Assembly: GCF_900188175.1 (NCBI RefSeq)
Contig: NZ_FZOQ01000008.1
Coordinates: 124,001-188,000, forward strand
Origin: Pontibacter ummariensis
GTDB lineage: Bacteria; Bacteroidota; Bacteroidia; Cytophagales; Hymenobacteraceae
DNA: 64,000 bases
Direction of reading: 5' to 3'
The translations under genes were made by a program, and so were the position numbers. Below are positions 33,585 through 42,888 of the stretch, one piece after another. Under the pieces are notes generated by a model, which had not been told where the DNA came from, ran no database searches, and was given only the letters and a program-made list of their open reading frames with translations. Every line of letters starts with the position of its first letter. Within the stretch, counting starts at the first letter, position 1.

Positions 33585-35078
33585 ATGGCGCACGTGCACT
33601 ACATCTCCAGCCAGCAACTGACGCTAGAGACAATTGAAGAGATTCTGGGGCAGAACGCTACGTTAGCGCTGTCTGAGGAGGCTGCTCAGCGTGTTACAGA
33701 TTGCCACGCGTACCTGCAGCAGCGCCTAGCAAATTCCAACCACAGCCTGTACGGCATTAACACGGGCTTCGGGGCCCTGTACAATAAAAAGATTTCTCCC
33801 CAGGACTTAGAGCAGCTACAGCGCAACCTGGTTATGTCCCATGCCTGTGGTACGGGAGAGGAGGTTCCGCAAGAAGTGGTAAAGCTCATGCTCCTGCTCA
33901 AGATACAGTCACTGGCCTATGGCCACAGTGGTGTGCAGCTAGAAACAGTGAAGCGCCTGGTCGATTTTTATAACCGGGAGATTTATCCGGTAGTGTACCA
34001 ACAAGGATCGCTCGGCGCGAGCGGCGATCTGGCGCCCCTGGCACATCTGAGCCTTCCTCTCCTGGGTTTAGGCGAAGTGCGCTACCAGGGATATAAGCTG
34101 GCGAGCGAACACGTGTTGGAGATGTTCGGTTGGGAGCCGATCTCCCTCAAAGCCAAAGAAGGACTTGCGCTGCTGAACGGAACCCAGTTTATGAGTGCCT
34201 ACGGTGTGCATTCCCTGTTACAGGCAAAGCGCCTGAGCCGCCAGGCAGATGTAGTGGGCGCGCTCTCGCTCGATGCTTTTGACGGACGCATCGAGCCTTT
34301 CAATGCGCTCATTCACCACATACGGCCGCACCGGGGACAACTGCAAACGGCAGAGGCAGTACGGCAGGTGCTGGAGGGCAGCGAGCTTATCTCACAGGAG
34401 AAAGAGCACGTGCAGGACCCTTACTCCTTCCGCTGCATGCCGCAGGTGCACGGGGCCTCTAAAGACGCCCTTGCTTATGCGGAGCAGGTGTTTTTAACTG
34501 AGATTAACTCCGTGACGGACAACCCGAACATCTTCCCTGAGGAAGATGAGATCATTTCGGGGGGGAATTTCCATGGCCAGCCCCTGGCATTGGCACTGGA
34601 TTTCCTGGCCATTGCCTTGTCTGAGCTTGCCAGTATTTCAGAAAGGCGCACCTATCAGCTTATATCAGGATCACGGGGCTTGCCGGAGTTTCTGGTGGCC
34701 GAGCCAGGCTTAAACTCGGGCTTTATGATCAGCCAGTATGCGGCGGCCTCGGTCGTAAGTCAGAACAAGCAGCTTTGTAGCCCTGCCTCCATCGACTCTA
34801 TCCCCTCCTCTAACAATCAGGAGGACCACGTAAGCATGGGGGCCAATGCGGCGACCAAACTGTACCAGATCGTACTGAACCTGGAGCGGGTATTGGCGAT
34901 TGAACTGATGAATGCAGCCCAAGCCCTCGACTTCAGGCGGCCTTGGAAGAGCTCCCCTGTCTTAGAAGAAATGGTAAAGGCCTACCGCGAGAAGGTCTCC
35001 TTTGTATCCACGGACCGGGTGCTGCACCACGATATCATGCAAAGCATCTCTTTTCTGAGAAACTATGCTACATCGTAA
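33585..35078 (+). CDS. hutH: histidine ammonia-lyase
   Basis: HutH removes ammonia from histidine to give urocanate, the first step of histidine breakdown. The 497-residue protein contains the self-cyclising Ala145-Ser146-Gly147 in GSLGASGDLAPLAHL, which forms the MIO electrophile. It also has SLYGINTGFG at 54-63, QDPYSFRCMPQVHGASKDAL, and FHGQPLALALD. No hutU, hutI or hutG is in the window; the gene is instead coupled to hisS by a 7-nt gap. A strong terminator follows. Confidence 0.95.
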   Translation: MAHVHYISSQQLTLETIEEILGQNATLALSEEAAQRVTDCHAYLQQRLANSNHSLYGINTGFGALYNKKISPQDLEQLQRNLVMSHACGTGEEVPQEVVKLMLLLKIQSLAYGHSGVQLETVKRLVDFYNREIYPVVYQQGSLGASGDLAPLAHLSLPLLGLGEVRYQGYKLASEHVLEMFGWEPISLKAKEGLALLNGTQFMSAYGVHSLLQAKRLSRQADVVGALSLDAFDGRIEPFNALIHHIRPHRGQLQTAEAVRQVLEGSELISQEKEHVQDPYSFRCMPQVHGASKDALAYAEQVFLTEINSVTDNPNIFPEEDEIISGGNFHGQPLALALDFLAIALSELASISERRTYQLISGSRGLPEFLVAEPGLNSGFMISQYAAASVVSQNKQLCSPASIDSIPSSNNQEDHVSMGANAATKLYQIVLNLERVLAIELMNAAQALDFRRPWKSSPVLEEMVKAYREKVSFVSTDRVLHHDIMQSISFLRNYATS

Positions 35079-35095
35079 CTTTTAACAGTAAAACA

Positions 35096-35139
35096 GCAGA
35101 ATAAAGCCCTGTAGCTAACCCTACAGGGCTTTATTCTGC
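35096..35139. terminator. strong terminator hairpin after hutH
   Basis: A 19-bp perfect stem (35096-35114 with 35121-35139) with a 6-nt loop. The core is GCCCTGTAG/CTACAGGGC with A-rich and T-rich outer parts. Confidence 0.85.
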
Positions 35140-35207
35140 CAGCTTACAATATTTGCTCATGTGCTCAATAATTTAAGTAAATTCGCATACAAGATTAAGG
35201 CTTAGTT

Positions 35208-37112
35208 TTGAAGTATCTATTCATCATATTATTCCTGTTCCTGAACCTCCCTGTCTGGGGGCAGAATCGTTGCTTTAAGGCTTATCAGCAAGGGCAAGAG
35301 GTACAAGTACTGTGCGTGGGACAGGAGGTTTCGTTTCAGGATTGCGGGAATCAAGTACCAGATGATAAAGAATATTACGTGTTCGATTATAAATCCGGTT
35401 CTTCCATTCCTTCAAACCCATCCGATAAACAAACCCACACTTATACTAAGCCCGGCACCTACCGGGTGTTGCAAATAGCCAATTACGGTGGTACAGTTGG
35501 TACAGATACGGTATCGGTGGTTTTCAAAGTCAGAGATACCCCCACCCCTGCTTTTACCGCCGCAAGCTGTGCAAACGGGGCTGTGGCGGTAACCATCACA
35601 GACTCGAACTACGACAGCTATGTGATTGACTTTGGTGACGGAGTGATAGTAACTGCACAATCGAATAAGACGGTGCAGCGCAAGTACAACACCCAAGGAG
35701 AGTATCAAATTGTGGTCAAGGGCACTTACACCGGTGCCAGTGCCTGTACAGGTAGAAGCATGCAGACAGTGGTACCGCTTCCGCCGGCCCCAGTACCTGT
35801 TATCCAACAATTGACAGTAGTAGAGCAAGGCTTACAAGGAGAGATACAACTTAACCTGGCCGAGCTGCAGCCAGGCTACTCCTATGTAGTGGAACAGTAC
35901 ACCTTCGATATCAGGAAGCCTTTTCAGGAACTCGATACGATCAGAAACATCAACAGCAGCACAATGACGTACTCCTTGGATGGGGTAAACACGAGTAAGG
36001 GTACATGGTTTCTTATACGTCCTATGGATCCATGCGGGGCCCTCTCCCGCAACTCAAACATTATCAGTTCTATCGCACTGGAAGTAAAAGATAGGAACGA
36101 GCAAGTAGGCCTCACCTGGACAAGCCTTCCTGGCTCAGAGCGCTATGAGATTTACCGGAACGGCACCCTGATCGAGACACTTGCTAGTTCGGCAGAAAGC
36201 TTTACTGACGCGGATGTTATCTGTGGAAAGACGTACACCTACTACGTTCAAGGGATAGCAGCAAACGGGGCTGTGTCCGTATCAGCTCCAATAGAAGCCA
36301 GGGTTACTTCCACAGCTGTTCCTGCTGCTCCCTACTTGCTAAGTACTTTCGACCGTGACAACAATGTAGTGCTCAAACTGGAACTGCCCGATGGGGAAGA
36401 AGCTCAGCAAGTGAAGATAGAGCGAAGCGTAATGGGCTCTCCTTACAGGATGCTGGCAACTGTTCCTGATCTGGAATATATTGACGAGAAAGTAAAGCCT
36501 CAGCCTACTTGTTACCGCGCAAGCTTCACAAACACGTGCGGCAATACCTCCTCTGCTAGCAACGCCTCCTGCCCTGTTATACTAAAGGCAGAAATGCAGG
36601 AGGGCCGTGTATTGCTTGTCTGGACGGGCTATACTGGTTTCCCTAGCGGAATAGGCTCATACGTACTTGAACTGTTAGACGGTGAAGGCAACGTTGTTGC
36701 CAGTTATCCTGTTTCAGGTAACACCTATACAGATACCGCTTTAAGCGATGAGATGGCTTTATTGCGTTACCGCATCAGAGCCACGTCGGCAGACGGCACC
36801 CAGGTATCCTACTCCAACATAGCTCCCATAGAACAAGAGCTGCAATTGTTCATTCCAAGCGCCTTTACCCCTAACGGAGATGGCCTCAACGATATTTTAG
36901 AAGTGAAAGGACGCCTGTATCTCAGCTATGTCATACGCATATACAACAATTTGGGCAATGTAGTGTATGAGGGCACAGAAGCAACGGCTGCCTGGGATGG
37001 CACCTTCAAGGGCCAGAAGCTTCCGGCTGGAGCCTACGCTTATGAAGTCATCGCAGAAACAAGCTTTGGAGCAACTAAACGTCGGACCGGCACGATCACA
37101 CTACTACGCTGA
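35208..37112 (+). CDS. T9SS-sorted surface protein (PKD, FN3-like, CHU_C)
   Basis: A 634-residue secreted protein. It has an N-terminal signal peptide (hydrophobic residues 3-17, likely cleavage near VWGQ), PKD-like repeats between about 60 and 190 (for example YVIDFGDGV and KYNTQGEYQIVVKG), and a fibronectin III-like region at about 295-375. The C-terminal CHU_C/type B sorting domain begins FIPSAFTPNGDGLNDILEVK and ends KRRTGTITLLR. The last domain directs export across the outer membrane by the type IX system and attachment. TTG at 35208 is the only possible start, because a stop codon lies 12 nt upstream. Binding partner unknown; adhesin or gliding-related role is inference. Confidence 0.88.
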   Translation: MKYLFIILFLFLNLPVWGQNRCFKAYQQGQEVQVLCVGQEVSFQDCGNQVPDDKEYYVFDYKSGSSIPSNPSDKQTHTYTKPGTYRVLQIANYGGTVGTDTVSVVFKVRDTPTPAFTAASCANGAVAVTITDSNYDSYVIDFGDGVIVTAQSNKTVQRKYNTQGEYQIVVKGTYTGASACTGRSMQTVVPLPPAPVPVIQQLTVVEQGLQGEIQLNLAELQPGYSYVVEQYTFDIRKPFQELDTIRNINSSTMTYSLDGVNTSKGTWFLIRPMDPCGALSRNSNIISSIALEVKDRNEQVGLTWTSLPGSERYEIYRNGTLIETLASSAESFTDADVICGKTYTYYVQGIAANGAVSVSAPIEARVTSTAVPAAPYLLSTFDRDNNVVLKLELPDGEEAQQVKIERSVMGSPYRMLATVPDLEYIDEKVKPQPTCYRASFTNTCGNTSSASNASCPVILKAEMQEGRVLLVWTGYTGFPSGIGSYVLELLDGEGNVVASYPVSGNTYTDTALSDEMALLRYRIRATSADGTQVSYSNIAPIEQELQLFIPSAFTPNGDGLNDILEVKGRLYLSYVIRIYNNLGNVVYEGTEATAAWDGTFKGQKLPAGAYAYEVIAETSFGATKRRTGTITLLR

Positions 37113-37177
37113 TCATCTAAGCCAGGCACGGAAAGTACCTTTGCCTGATGAGGGTTAAAGGCATAAGTATAAATGCT

Positions 37178-37185
37178 TATATTTG
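37178..37185 (+). promoter_or_regulatory. -7 box upstream of ybaB
   Basis: TATATTTG matches TAnnTTTG and is followed by C as in many Bacteroidota promoters. Leader about 50 nt. No clear -33 element. Confidence 0.45.
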
Positions 37186-37241
37186 CACAGGCCACAAGCG
37201 AAGTGGCAAGAGCCTCGTAAACACAAATAAAAGGAGAAACT

Positions 37242-37577
37242 ATGTTTGATATGATGGGCATGATGGGCAAGATGAAAGAAGTCCAGGCCAAACTGAAAGA
37301 AGCACAAGACAAACTGAAAGATATTACCGTTACTGCCGAATCAGGTGCGGGCTTGGTAAAAGCCACTGTAAACGGACAGAAGAAACTGATCAAAGTAGAA
37401 ATAGATAGCTCTATCCTGAACGTAGACGACCAGGACATGGTGAATGACCTCGTCGTGGCCGCCGTTAACAATGCCATGCTCACAGCAGGCGAGCGGGCAC
37501 AGGAAGAAATGAAAAAGCACACAGAAGGCTTGCTGCCTAACATCCCAGGCCTAGACCTCGGAAGCTTTGGCTTATAG
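37242..37577 (+). CDS. YbaB/EbfC family nucleoid-associated protein
   Basis: A 111-residue dimeric DNA-binding protein. The family pattern is clear: a Met/Gly-rich helix start (MFDMMGMMGKMKEVQAKLKE), then ITVTAESGAGLVKATVNGQK, then VEIDSSILNVDDQDMVNDLV and a helix with NAMLTAGERAQEEMKK. Usually it is linked to dnaX/recR, but here it is followed by a glycosyltransferase gene that overlaps its last 11 nt. Confidence 0.92.
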   Translation: MFDMMGMMGKMKEVQAKLKEAQDKLKDITVTAESGAGLVKATVNGQKKLIKVEIDSSILNVDDQDMVNDLVVAAVNNAMLTAGERAQEEMKKHTEGLLPNIPGLDLGSFGL

Positions 37578-38589
37578 CCTCCCCCACACGGCCGTTGTTA
37601 TTCTGAATTGGAATGGACGGCGCCATTTACAAGCATATCTGCCATCGGTTGTCGCTAACAGTCGCGGTTGTGAAATTATTGTGGCCGACAATGCTTCTAC
37701 CGATGACTCTGTCGCTTACTTGCAGGCGCATTTCCCACAGGTGCGCCTTATCCTGCTTGCTCAGAACTACGGTTTTTGTGAGGGCTATAACAAAGCCCTG
37801 CGCCAGGTACAGGCCAAGTACTACATCCTGCTTAACTCAGATGTAGCCGTACCTCCTGGCTGGACACAGCCTTTGTTACACCTAATGGAATCTGATGAAC
37901 GGATTGCTGTTTGTCAGCCCAAGATCAACGCGCAACAACATCCCGCCTTTTTTGAGTATGCCGGTGCAGGTGGTGGCCTTCTGGATGCTTTAGGCTATCC
38001 TTTTTGTCGTGGGCGCCTGTTTGAAACCCTGGAGGAAGACCACGGGCAGTATAACGACGTGCAGGAGATCTTTTGGGCAACAGGGGCCTGTATGCTCGTG
38101 CGTGCTGCCGTTTTCCATGAGTTGGGCGGACTGGAGCCTGCCTTTTTTGCGCATATGGAGGAAATAGACTTCTGCTGGCGTGCCAAGAACGCCGGTTACA
38201 GAGTGATGTACAACGGCCAGAGCCATGTGCTGCACGTGGGCGGTGGCACCCTCCACAAATCCAACCCTAAAAAAACCTTTCTGAATTTTCGCAACGGCCT
38301 GGCTTTGCTCTACAAGAACATCCCCTCTCAAGGGCTTCTCTCCAGTATAGGCTTGCGTGTACTGCTGGACTGGATCGCCGCCCTGCGCATGCTGGTGGCC
38401 GGGCAAAAACAGGACGCACGGGCCGTGTTGAAAGCGCATGCCGACCTGCTCCGTAACAGAACATACTGGCGCAAAAGAAGAAAGGAACAACAGCCAAAGG
38501 GCAATTTCCCTAAGATGGCGGGCGTTTACAAAGGCAGTATTGTTTGGGAATACTTTATCCGGCAAAAACGCATGGTAAAGGACTTATAG
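37567..38589 (+). CDS. glycosyltransferase family 2 (rhamnosyltransferase-like)
   Basis: A 340-residue GT-A enzyme. TAVVILNWNGRRHLQAYLPS, EIIVADNASTDDSVAYL, YYILLNSDVAVPPGW (DXD-type metal site) and the acceptor part HMEEIDFCWRAKNAGYRVMY with HVGGGTLHKSNPKKTFLNFR are characteristic of the GT2 subgroup that includes rhamnosyltransferases. The start is TTG at 37567, within the last codons of ybaB. The C-terminal 80 residues are basic and amphipathic. Its stop overlaps the stop of the convergent pspC gene by 6 nt. Confidence 0.88.
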   Translation: MAYSLPHTAVVILNWNGRRHLQAYLPSVVANSRGCEIIVADNASTDDSVAYLQAHFPQVRLILLAQNYGFCEGYNKALRQVQAKYYILLNSDVAVPPGWTQPLLHLMESDERIAVCQPKINAQQHPAFFEYAGAGGGLLDALGYPFCRGRLFETLEEDHGQYNDVQEIFWATGACMLVRAAVFHELGGLEPAFFAHMEEIDFCWRAKNAGYRVMYNGQSHVLHVGGGTLHKSNPKKTFLNFRNGLALLYKNIPSQGLLSSIGLRVLLDWIAALRMLVAGQKQDARAVLKAHADLLRNRTYWRKRRKEQQPKGNFPKMAGVYKGSIVWEYFIRQKRMVKDL

Positions 38590-38802
38590 ATCCCAAACAG
38601 TGCTGCGCTCGCGACGCAGGTGCTTGCGAACATTCATCCAGAAAGCAAGCATCAGGTACAGGATCACGGGTGAACCCATGGTCAGGAACGAAACATAGAT
38701 AAAAGACAGGCGAATGCTACTGGTAGCAATGCCGAGTTTTTCGCCCAGCATGGTGCACACACCGAAGGCCTGCGATTCGATAAAGTACTGTAGCCGTCTC
38801 AT
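38584..38802 (-). CDS. PspC domain protein
   Basis: A 72-residue PspC-type protein. The N-terminal half has the domain's short helix pair with VCTMLGEKLGIATSSIRLSF, and a single membrane helix follows (about residues 33-56). PspC family proteins take part in envelope stress responses, but small stand-alone members in Bacteroidota are poorly characterised. Its last codons overlap the end of the plus-strand glycosyltransferase gene. Confidence 0.82.
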   Translation of the reverse strand: MRRLQYFIESQAFGVCTMLGEKLGIATSSIRLSFIYVSFLTMGSPVILYLMLAFWMNVRKHLRRERSTVWDL

Positions 38803-38937
38803 TTCAGAAATATTTGATCTACTAAATTAGTATTTGTTCACGTAAGCCACAAACCCTAAAGGCCTGAACCTGTACAACCTTAAACGCGCGGAAATAGTTT
38901 ATAGTCTAATTTTTACGTTTAAAGCAGCCAACAGGAT

Positions 38938-40713
38938 ATGCAACCATACCATCACATAAAATCCATTCTCCTTCTCTTTCTTACCCTCTCCTCCTCGGGT
39001 TGTGCCCTTCAGCGGATGGTGCGGCTGGCGGAAAAAAAGCAGGAGGTAACCGTGCAGCCAAGCCCTTTGGCTGTAAGCGGCCAGGCGGTGAACTTTGAAA
39101 TGAAAGTGCAGGTGCCAGAGAAGCTAATTCGGAAAAACGAGCACTACAAACTGGATGTATACTATGAAAATATGGCCCAGCAGCGCGAAAATATAGGTTC
39201 CTTCAAGTTCGAAGAGGGCGAATTCGTCTATGAAAACGGGAAGCCTACCATCGTCAGGCAGTTTTCCTTCCCCTACACGCCGGATAAAAGCATGGGCCGT
39301 TTGCTGATACAGGGCGCCGCGATCGACAAAGAGGATGGCGACGTGCTGTACACGAAGGAGGTCCCGGTAGCAAAAGGGCTCATCACGACTCCCCTCCTTC
39401 TGGTACGGAACAATGCCGTTGATTACTTACCAGATGTCTATAGCGAAGGGAGCGGCAAACCCGATTCCCTCGTTTTCCACTTCGCAGCGGACCAGGCAAA
39501 ACTGCCCAACAACCAGGGACCTGCTTTAGAAGTGCTGGAGCAGTACGCGCTGGACAACGTGGGGAGCCAACAAATTGTGATCACCGGTAGCCAATCGCCG
39601 GAAGAGAGTGGCAGCGGCCTGGCAAACAAGCGGGCCAAGGTGCTGGAAGATTACTACCGCCAAAAGCTGAAGACGTTAGACTACAGCGGCAAAAAAGTAA
39701 ACATCCAGACACGTGTGCCGGAAGACAACTTTGAACTCTTGAAAAAACAACTGAAGGCATCCGCCTTACCAGAACAGGACAGACAGGAGGTAACAGCGAT
39801 ACTCGACAGTACAGTGCTCAGCAAGCAGGAAATGGTAAAGGCGCTGCAGCAGACCAGGGCCTACGACTACCTGCAGCAGTACGTGTACCCTCGCCTGCGT
39901 GCCGCAGCGGTAGAGGTTAACTACAACCGCCGCCGAAAGCCGGACTACGAACTCTTTGTGCTGGCCCAGGGCATAGCCGCTGGCGAAGCAGACGCGGATG
40001 AACTGACAGAAGAAGAACTGCTACATGCCGCTAGCCTTACCCCATTGCTAGACGAAAAACGCAGACTATATGAGGCAGCCGTTAAAACCACTGACAAGTG
40101 GCCGGCTTACTATAACTTAGGAGTCGTTTACAGCGAAATGGCCCGCAAAGAGTACCGCCCTGCAGCGAGCCAAGCCTTACTGGCCAAAGCTATCGAAAAC
40201 CTGGCAATAGCCGGTAGCCGCCACCCTACAGCCCACATTTATTATAGCCTAGCCAGTGCTTACCACCAGCAGGGTCAGTTTCTGGAGGCCCTGCAGCATT
40301 ATGATAACGCTATCAAGCTAGGGGCCGAGGAGGAGCTGCTCCAGCGCCTATTCGCAGACAAGGCAGCCCTGGAGATAGCGGTTGGCCAATACGATGACGC
40401 CATGGAGAGCCTGCGCTATGCCGGCGACAGTTACCAGGCCTACATGAACCTGGGTCTGACTTACCTCCTGCAGGAGAACTACGACGAAGCGGAGCGGTAT
40501 TATACCCGCGCACTGGCGCTAAAGCCCAACGATGCGCTTGCCTACTACAACCTTGCCCTGCTGGGGGCCCGCACACAGAACGAGCAGTTGCTGGAGCAAA
40601 ACCTCCGGAAGGCGGTGCAGGCAGACAAGGCTTTCATGCAGAAGGCCATCAACGACCTGGAGTTCGAAGCCTACCGCGACAAAGCTGCTTACCAGGATGC
40701 CCTGATGCGCTAA
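38938..40713 (+). CDS. TPR-repeat lipoprotein
   Basis: A 591-residue protein with a lipoprotein signal peptide (lipobox LSSSGC, Cys at residue 22). It then has a beta-rich N-terminal domain to about 150, a central region with VFHFAADQAKLP and RAKVLEDYYRQKL that recalls OmpA-like peptidoglycan-binding segments, and a C-terminal set of TPR repeats (about 390-560, for example YYNLGVVYSEMAR and AYMNLGLTYLLQENYDEAER). It is probably anchored in the outer or inner membrane and acts as a scaffold. No specific function is recognised. It lies between pspC and pdhB. Confidence 0.75.
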   Translation: MQPYHHIKSILLLFLTLSSSGCALQRMVRLAEKKQEVTVQPSPLAVSGQAVNFEMKVQVPEKLIRKNEHYKLDVYYENMAQQRENIGSFKFEEGEFVYENGKPTIVRQFSFPYTPDKSMGRLLIQGAAIDKEDGDVLYTKEVPVAKGLITTPLLLVRNNAVDYLPDVYSEGSGKPDSLVFHFAADQAKLPNNQGPALEVLEQYALDNVGSQQIVITGSQSPEESGSGLANKRAKVLEDYYRQKLKTLDYSGKKVNIQTRVPEDNFELLKKQLKASALPEQDRQEVTAILDSTVLSKQEMVKALQQTRAYDYLQQYVYPRLRAAAVEVNYNRRRKPDYELFVLAQGIAAGEADADELTEEELLHAASLTPLLDEKRRLYEAAVKTTDKWPAYYNLGVVYSEMARKEYRPAASQALLAKAIENLAIAGSRHPTAHIYYSLASAYHQQGQFLEALQHYDNAIKLGAEEELLQRLFADKAALEIAVGQYDDAMESLRYAGDSYQAYMNLGLTYLLQENYDEAERYYTRALALKPNDALAYYNLALLGARTQNEQLLEQNLRKAVQADKAFMQKAINDLEFEAYRDKAAYQDALMR

Positions 40714-40745
40714 CACCGGTCAGAAATAGATGAAAACATTGTAAA

Positions 40746-40775
40746 TTGACAGAGTTCTTTTAATTTTACCTTCTG
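40746..40775 (+). promoter_or_regulatory. probable promoter of pdhB
   Basis: TTG (40746-40748) and TACCTTCT (40767-40774) are separated by 18 nt. The -7 box deviates at one position from TAnnTTTG. The leader would be about 17 nt. Confidence 0.4.
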
Positions 40776-40797
40776 AACCGAGAATTAAACATCTTAT

Positions 40798-41781
40798 ATG
40801 CGAAGTATACAGTTTAGAGAAGCCCTGCGCGAGGCGATGTCTGAGGAAATGCGCCGCGACGAGCGCGTGTTTCTGATGGGTGAAGAAGTAGCCGAGTATA
40901 ACGGGGCCTACAAAGTAAGCCAAGGCATGCTGGACGAGTTTGGTCCTGAGCGCGTGATCGATACTCCGATTGCTGAGCTTGGCTTTGCCGGTATCGGTGT
41001 GGGTGCTGCCATGAATGGCCTCCGCCCGATCATTGAGTTCATGACGTTCAACTTCTCCCTGGTTGCCATCGACCAGGTGATCAACTCTGCTGCCAAGGTT
41101 ATGTCCATGTCGGGTGGCCAGTACAGCGCCCCTATGGTATTCCGCGGACCAACGGGTAGCGCCGGTATGTTGTCTTCCCAGCACTCTCAGAACTTCGAGA
41201 ACTGGTATGCGAACACACCTGGCCTGAAAGTTATTGTTCCTTCTAACCCATATGACGCCAAAGGCCTGCTGAAGTCCGCCATTCGCGATAACGACCCCGT
41301 GATCTTCATGGAGTCAGAGCAGATGTACGGCGACAAAGGAGAGGTTCCTGAGGAAGAATACACCATTCCGATTGGCGTAGCCGACATCAAGCGCGAAGGG
41401 ACAGACGTCACCATCGTGTCTTTTGGAAAGATGATGAAAGTAGCCTTGGCTGCTGCTGAAGAACTGGCCAAAGACGGTATCAATGCCGAAGTAATTGACC
41501 TGCGCACCGTGCGTCCGATTGATTACAAAACGCTGGTTGAGTCAGTAAAGAAAACGAACCGCATGGTGGTGGTAGAAGAGGCTTGGCCGCTTGCTTCTAT
41601 CTCTGCAGAGCTGGCGTACCACATCCAGAGCAACGCTTTTGATTATATGGATGCGCCGGTGAAACGCGTTACCTGCCGCGACGTGCCGCTTCCTTATGCC
41701 CCGACACTCATCGAGGCTTCTCTGCCGAACATAGAGCGTACAATAGAGGCGGTAAAGCAAGTGACTTATCAAAAAGCATAG
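40798..41781 (+). CDS. pdhB: pyruvate dehydrogenase E1 component subunit beta
   Basis: The beta chain of the thiamine-diphosphate E1 enzyme that decarboxylates pyruvate for the PDH complex. The 327-residue protein has [40 protein letters not shown] (conserved Glu that protonates the cofactor), [20 protein letters not shown], and the transketolase C-terminal domain with [18 protein letters not shown]. No pdhA or E2 gene is adjacent, so the complex is encoded at separate sites. A terminator follows. Confidence 0.93.
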   Translation: MRSIQFREALREAMSEEMRRDERVFLMGEEVAEYNGAYKVSQGMLDEFGPERVIDTPIAELGFAGIGVGAAMNGLRPIIEFMTFNFSLVAIDQVINSAAKVMSMSGGQYSAPMVFRGPTGSAGMLSSQHSQNFENWYANTPGLKVIVPSNPYDAKGLLKSAIRDNDPVIFMESEQMYGDKGEVPEEEYTIPIGVADIKREGTDVTIVSFGKMMKVALAAAEELAKDGINAEVIDLRTVRPIDYKTLVESVKKTNRMVVVEEAWPLASISAELAYHIQSNAFDYMDAPVKRVTCRDVPLPYAPTLIEASLPNIERTIEAVKQVTYQKA

Positions 41782-41806
41782 TTTAGGCGAAGCTTTTTAA
41801 GCATAG

Positions 41807-41844
41807 AAAAGTGGGTGAAACTTAGACAGTCTCACCCACTTTTT
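41807..41844. terminator. terminator between pdhB and the YihY gene
   Basis: An 8-bp core stem GTGGGTGA/TCACCCAC, extended by AAAA/TTTT to 12 bp, with a 13-nt loop. The A and T flanks allow action on both strands. Confidence 0.8.
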
Positions 41845-41870
41845 CGTTTTGATACACGGCATTCAAACGC

Positions 41871-42779
41871 TTAGCTTTCTTTCTCTATCTCCTTTACCTC
41901 TACTTTTACAGCGTGTTTCTCCGGCCTGATGCCCTTGTCATGCTCCCGAGAGTACACCTGCGTAAACTCCGCCCCAAGCAGAAAGATGATAGAAGCGTAG
42001 TAAACCCACACCAGTATCAGCACAAGAGAGCCGGCGGCCCCATAGGTATCCGCCAAGGGATCGTGCTGCAGGTACAAGTTCAGGAGGTATTTGCCTATTG
42101 TAAAGAGAATAGCCGTCACGGACGCCCCTATCCAGGCATTGCGCCACCTGATCTTTGCATCGGGCAGCACCTTAAAAATAGCCGCAAAAATAACGATGCT
42201 GATCAGGATGGAGATCAGGATGTTCGCCGCCGTCATGAGGTAAACAGTGAGGCCGGAAAGCTCATCCCGCAGGTAATCATGTACAACGCCCAACAGAATG
42301 TCTACCGTAAGCGTCACGAGGAGTAAGAACCCAAAACTCACCACCATCGCCAGGGAAAGGACCCTGTCCAATATAAGGTTAAGCCAGGCCCGTTCCGGCT
42401 TCGCTTTCACATCCCACATCGCGTTCAGGGAGTCCTGCAAGGCCACAAACACGGTGGTAGCAGTAAAGATCATGGTGGCAATGCCTATTATGGTGCCTAC
42501 CGTGCTGGAGGAGGACTGGCTGGCATTCTCGATAATGCTCTGAATTTGCCGGGCGCTACTCTCCCCTACAATACCCCCTATCTGGTTAACCAGCTGCCCT
42601 TCCACGGCCTCCTGCCCGAAAGCCGCGCCCGCTATGCGGATAACGATAATGAGAATAGCGGGCAGCGAGAAGATGGTATAAAACCCAATGATGGCAGCAT
42701 AATCCAGGGGACGGTCATTCCCAAACTCCTTAAAGATTCGCTTCGTGAGGCTCCAGGTATATTTCAGGTTACTGTTCAT
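41871..42779 (-). CDS. YihY/virulence factor BrkB family membrane protein
   Basis: A 302-residue inner-membrane protein with six helices. YAAIIGFYTIFSLPAILIIV, FVALQDSLNAMWDV, and the late GAAGSLVLILVWVYYASIIF with LGAEFTQVYSREHDKG are conserved family segments. Once thought to be RNase BN, the family's function is uncertain, with lipid or solute transport proposed. The highly charged tail (VKVEVKEIEKES) is cytoplasmic. It is 109 nt from the nitroreductase gene on the same strand. Confidence 0.9.
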   Translation of the reverse strand: MNSNLKYTWSLTKRIFKEFGNDRPLDYAAIIGFYTIFSLPAILIIVIRIAGAAFGQEAVEGQLVNQIGGIVGESSARQIQSIIENASQSSSSTVGTIIGIATMIFTATTVFVALQDSLNAMWDVKAKPERAWLNLILDRVLSLAMVVSFGFLLLVTLTVDILLGVVHDYLRDELSGLTVYLMTAANILISILISIVIFAAIFKVLPDAKIRWRNAWIGASVTAILFTIGKYLLNLYLQHDPLADTYGAAGSLVLILVWVYYASIIFLLGAEFTQVYSREHDKGIRPEKHAVKVEVKEIEKES

Positions 42780-42888
42780 ACGCTTTGTACTAGATTCTCG
42801 GGCAGACCACTGCCATTTCAGCAGGGCCTTACCTTGTTTCTTCTAATACGGCGTAGTGCGCTACATGATATGAAAACCGGGATAGCGC

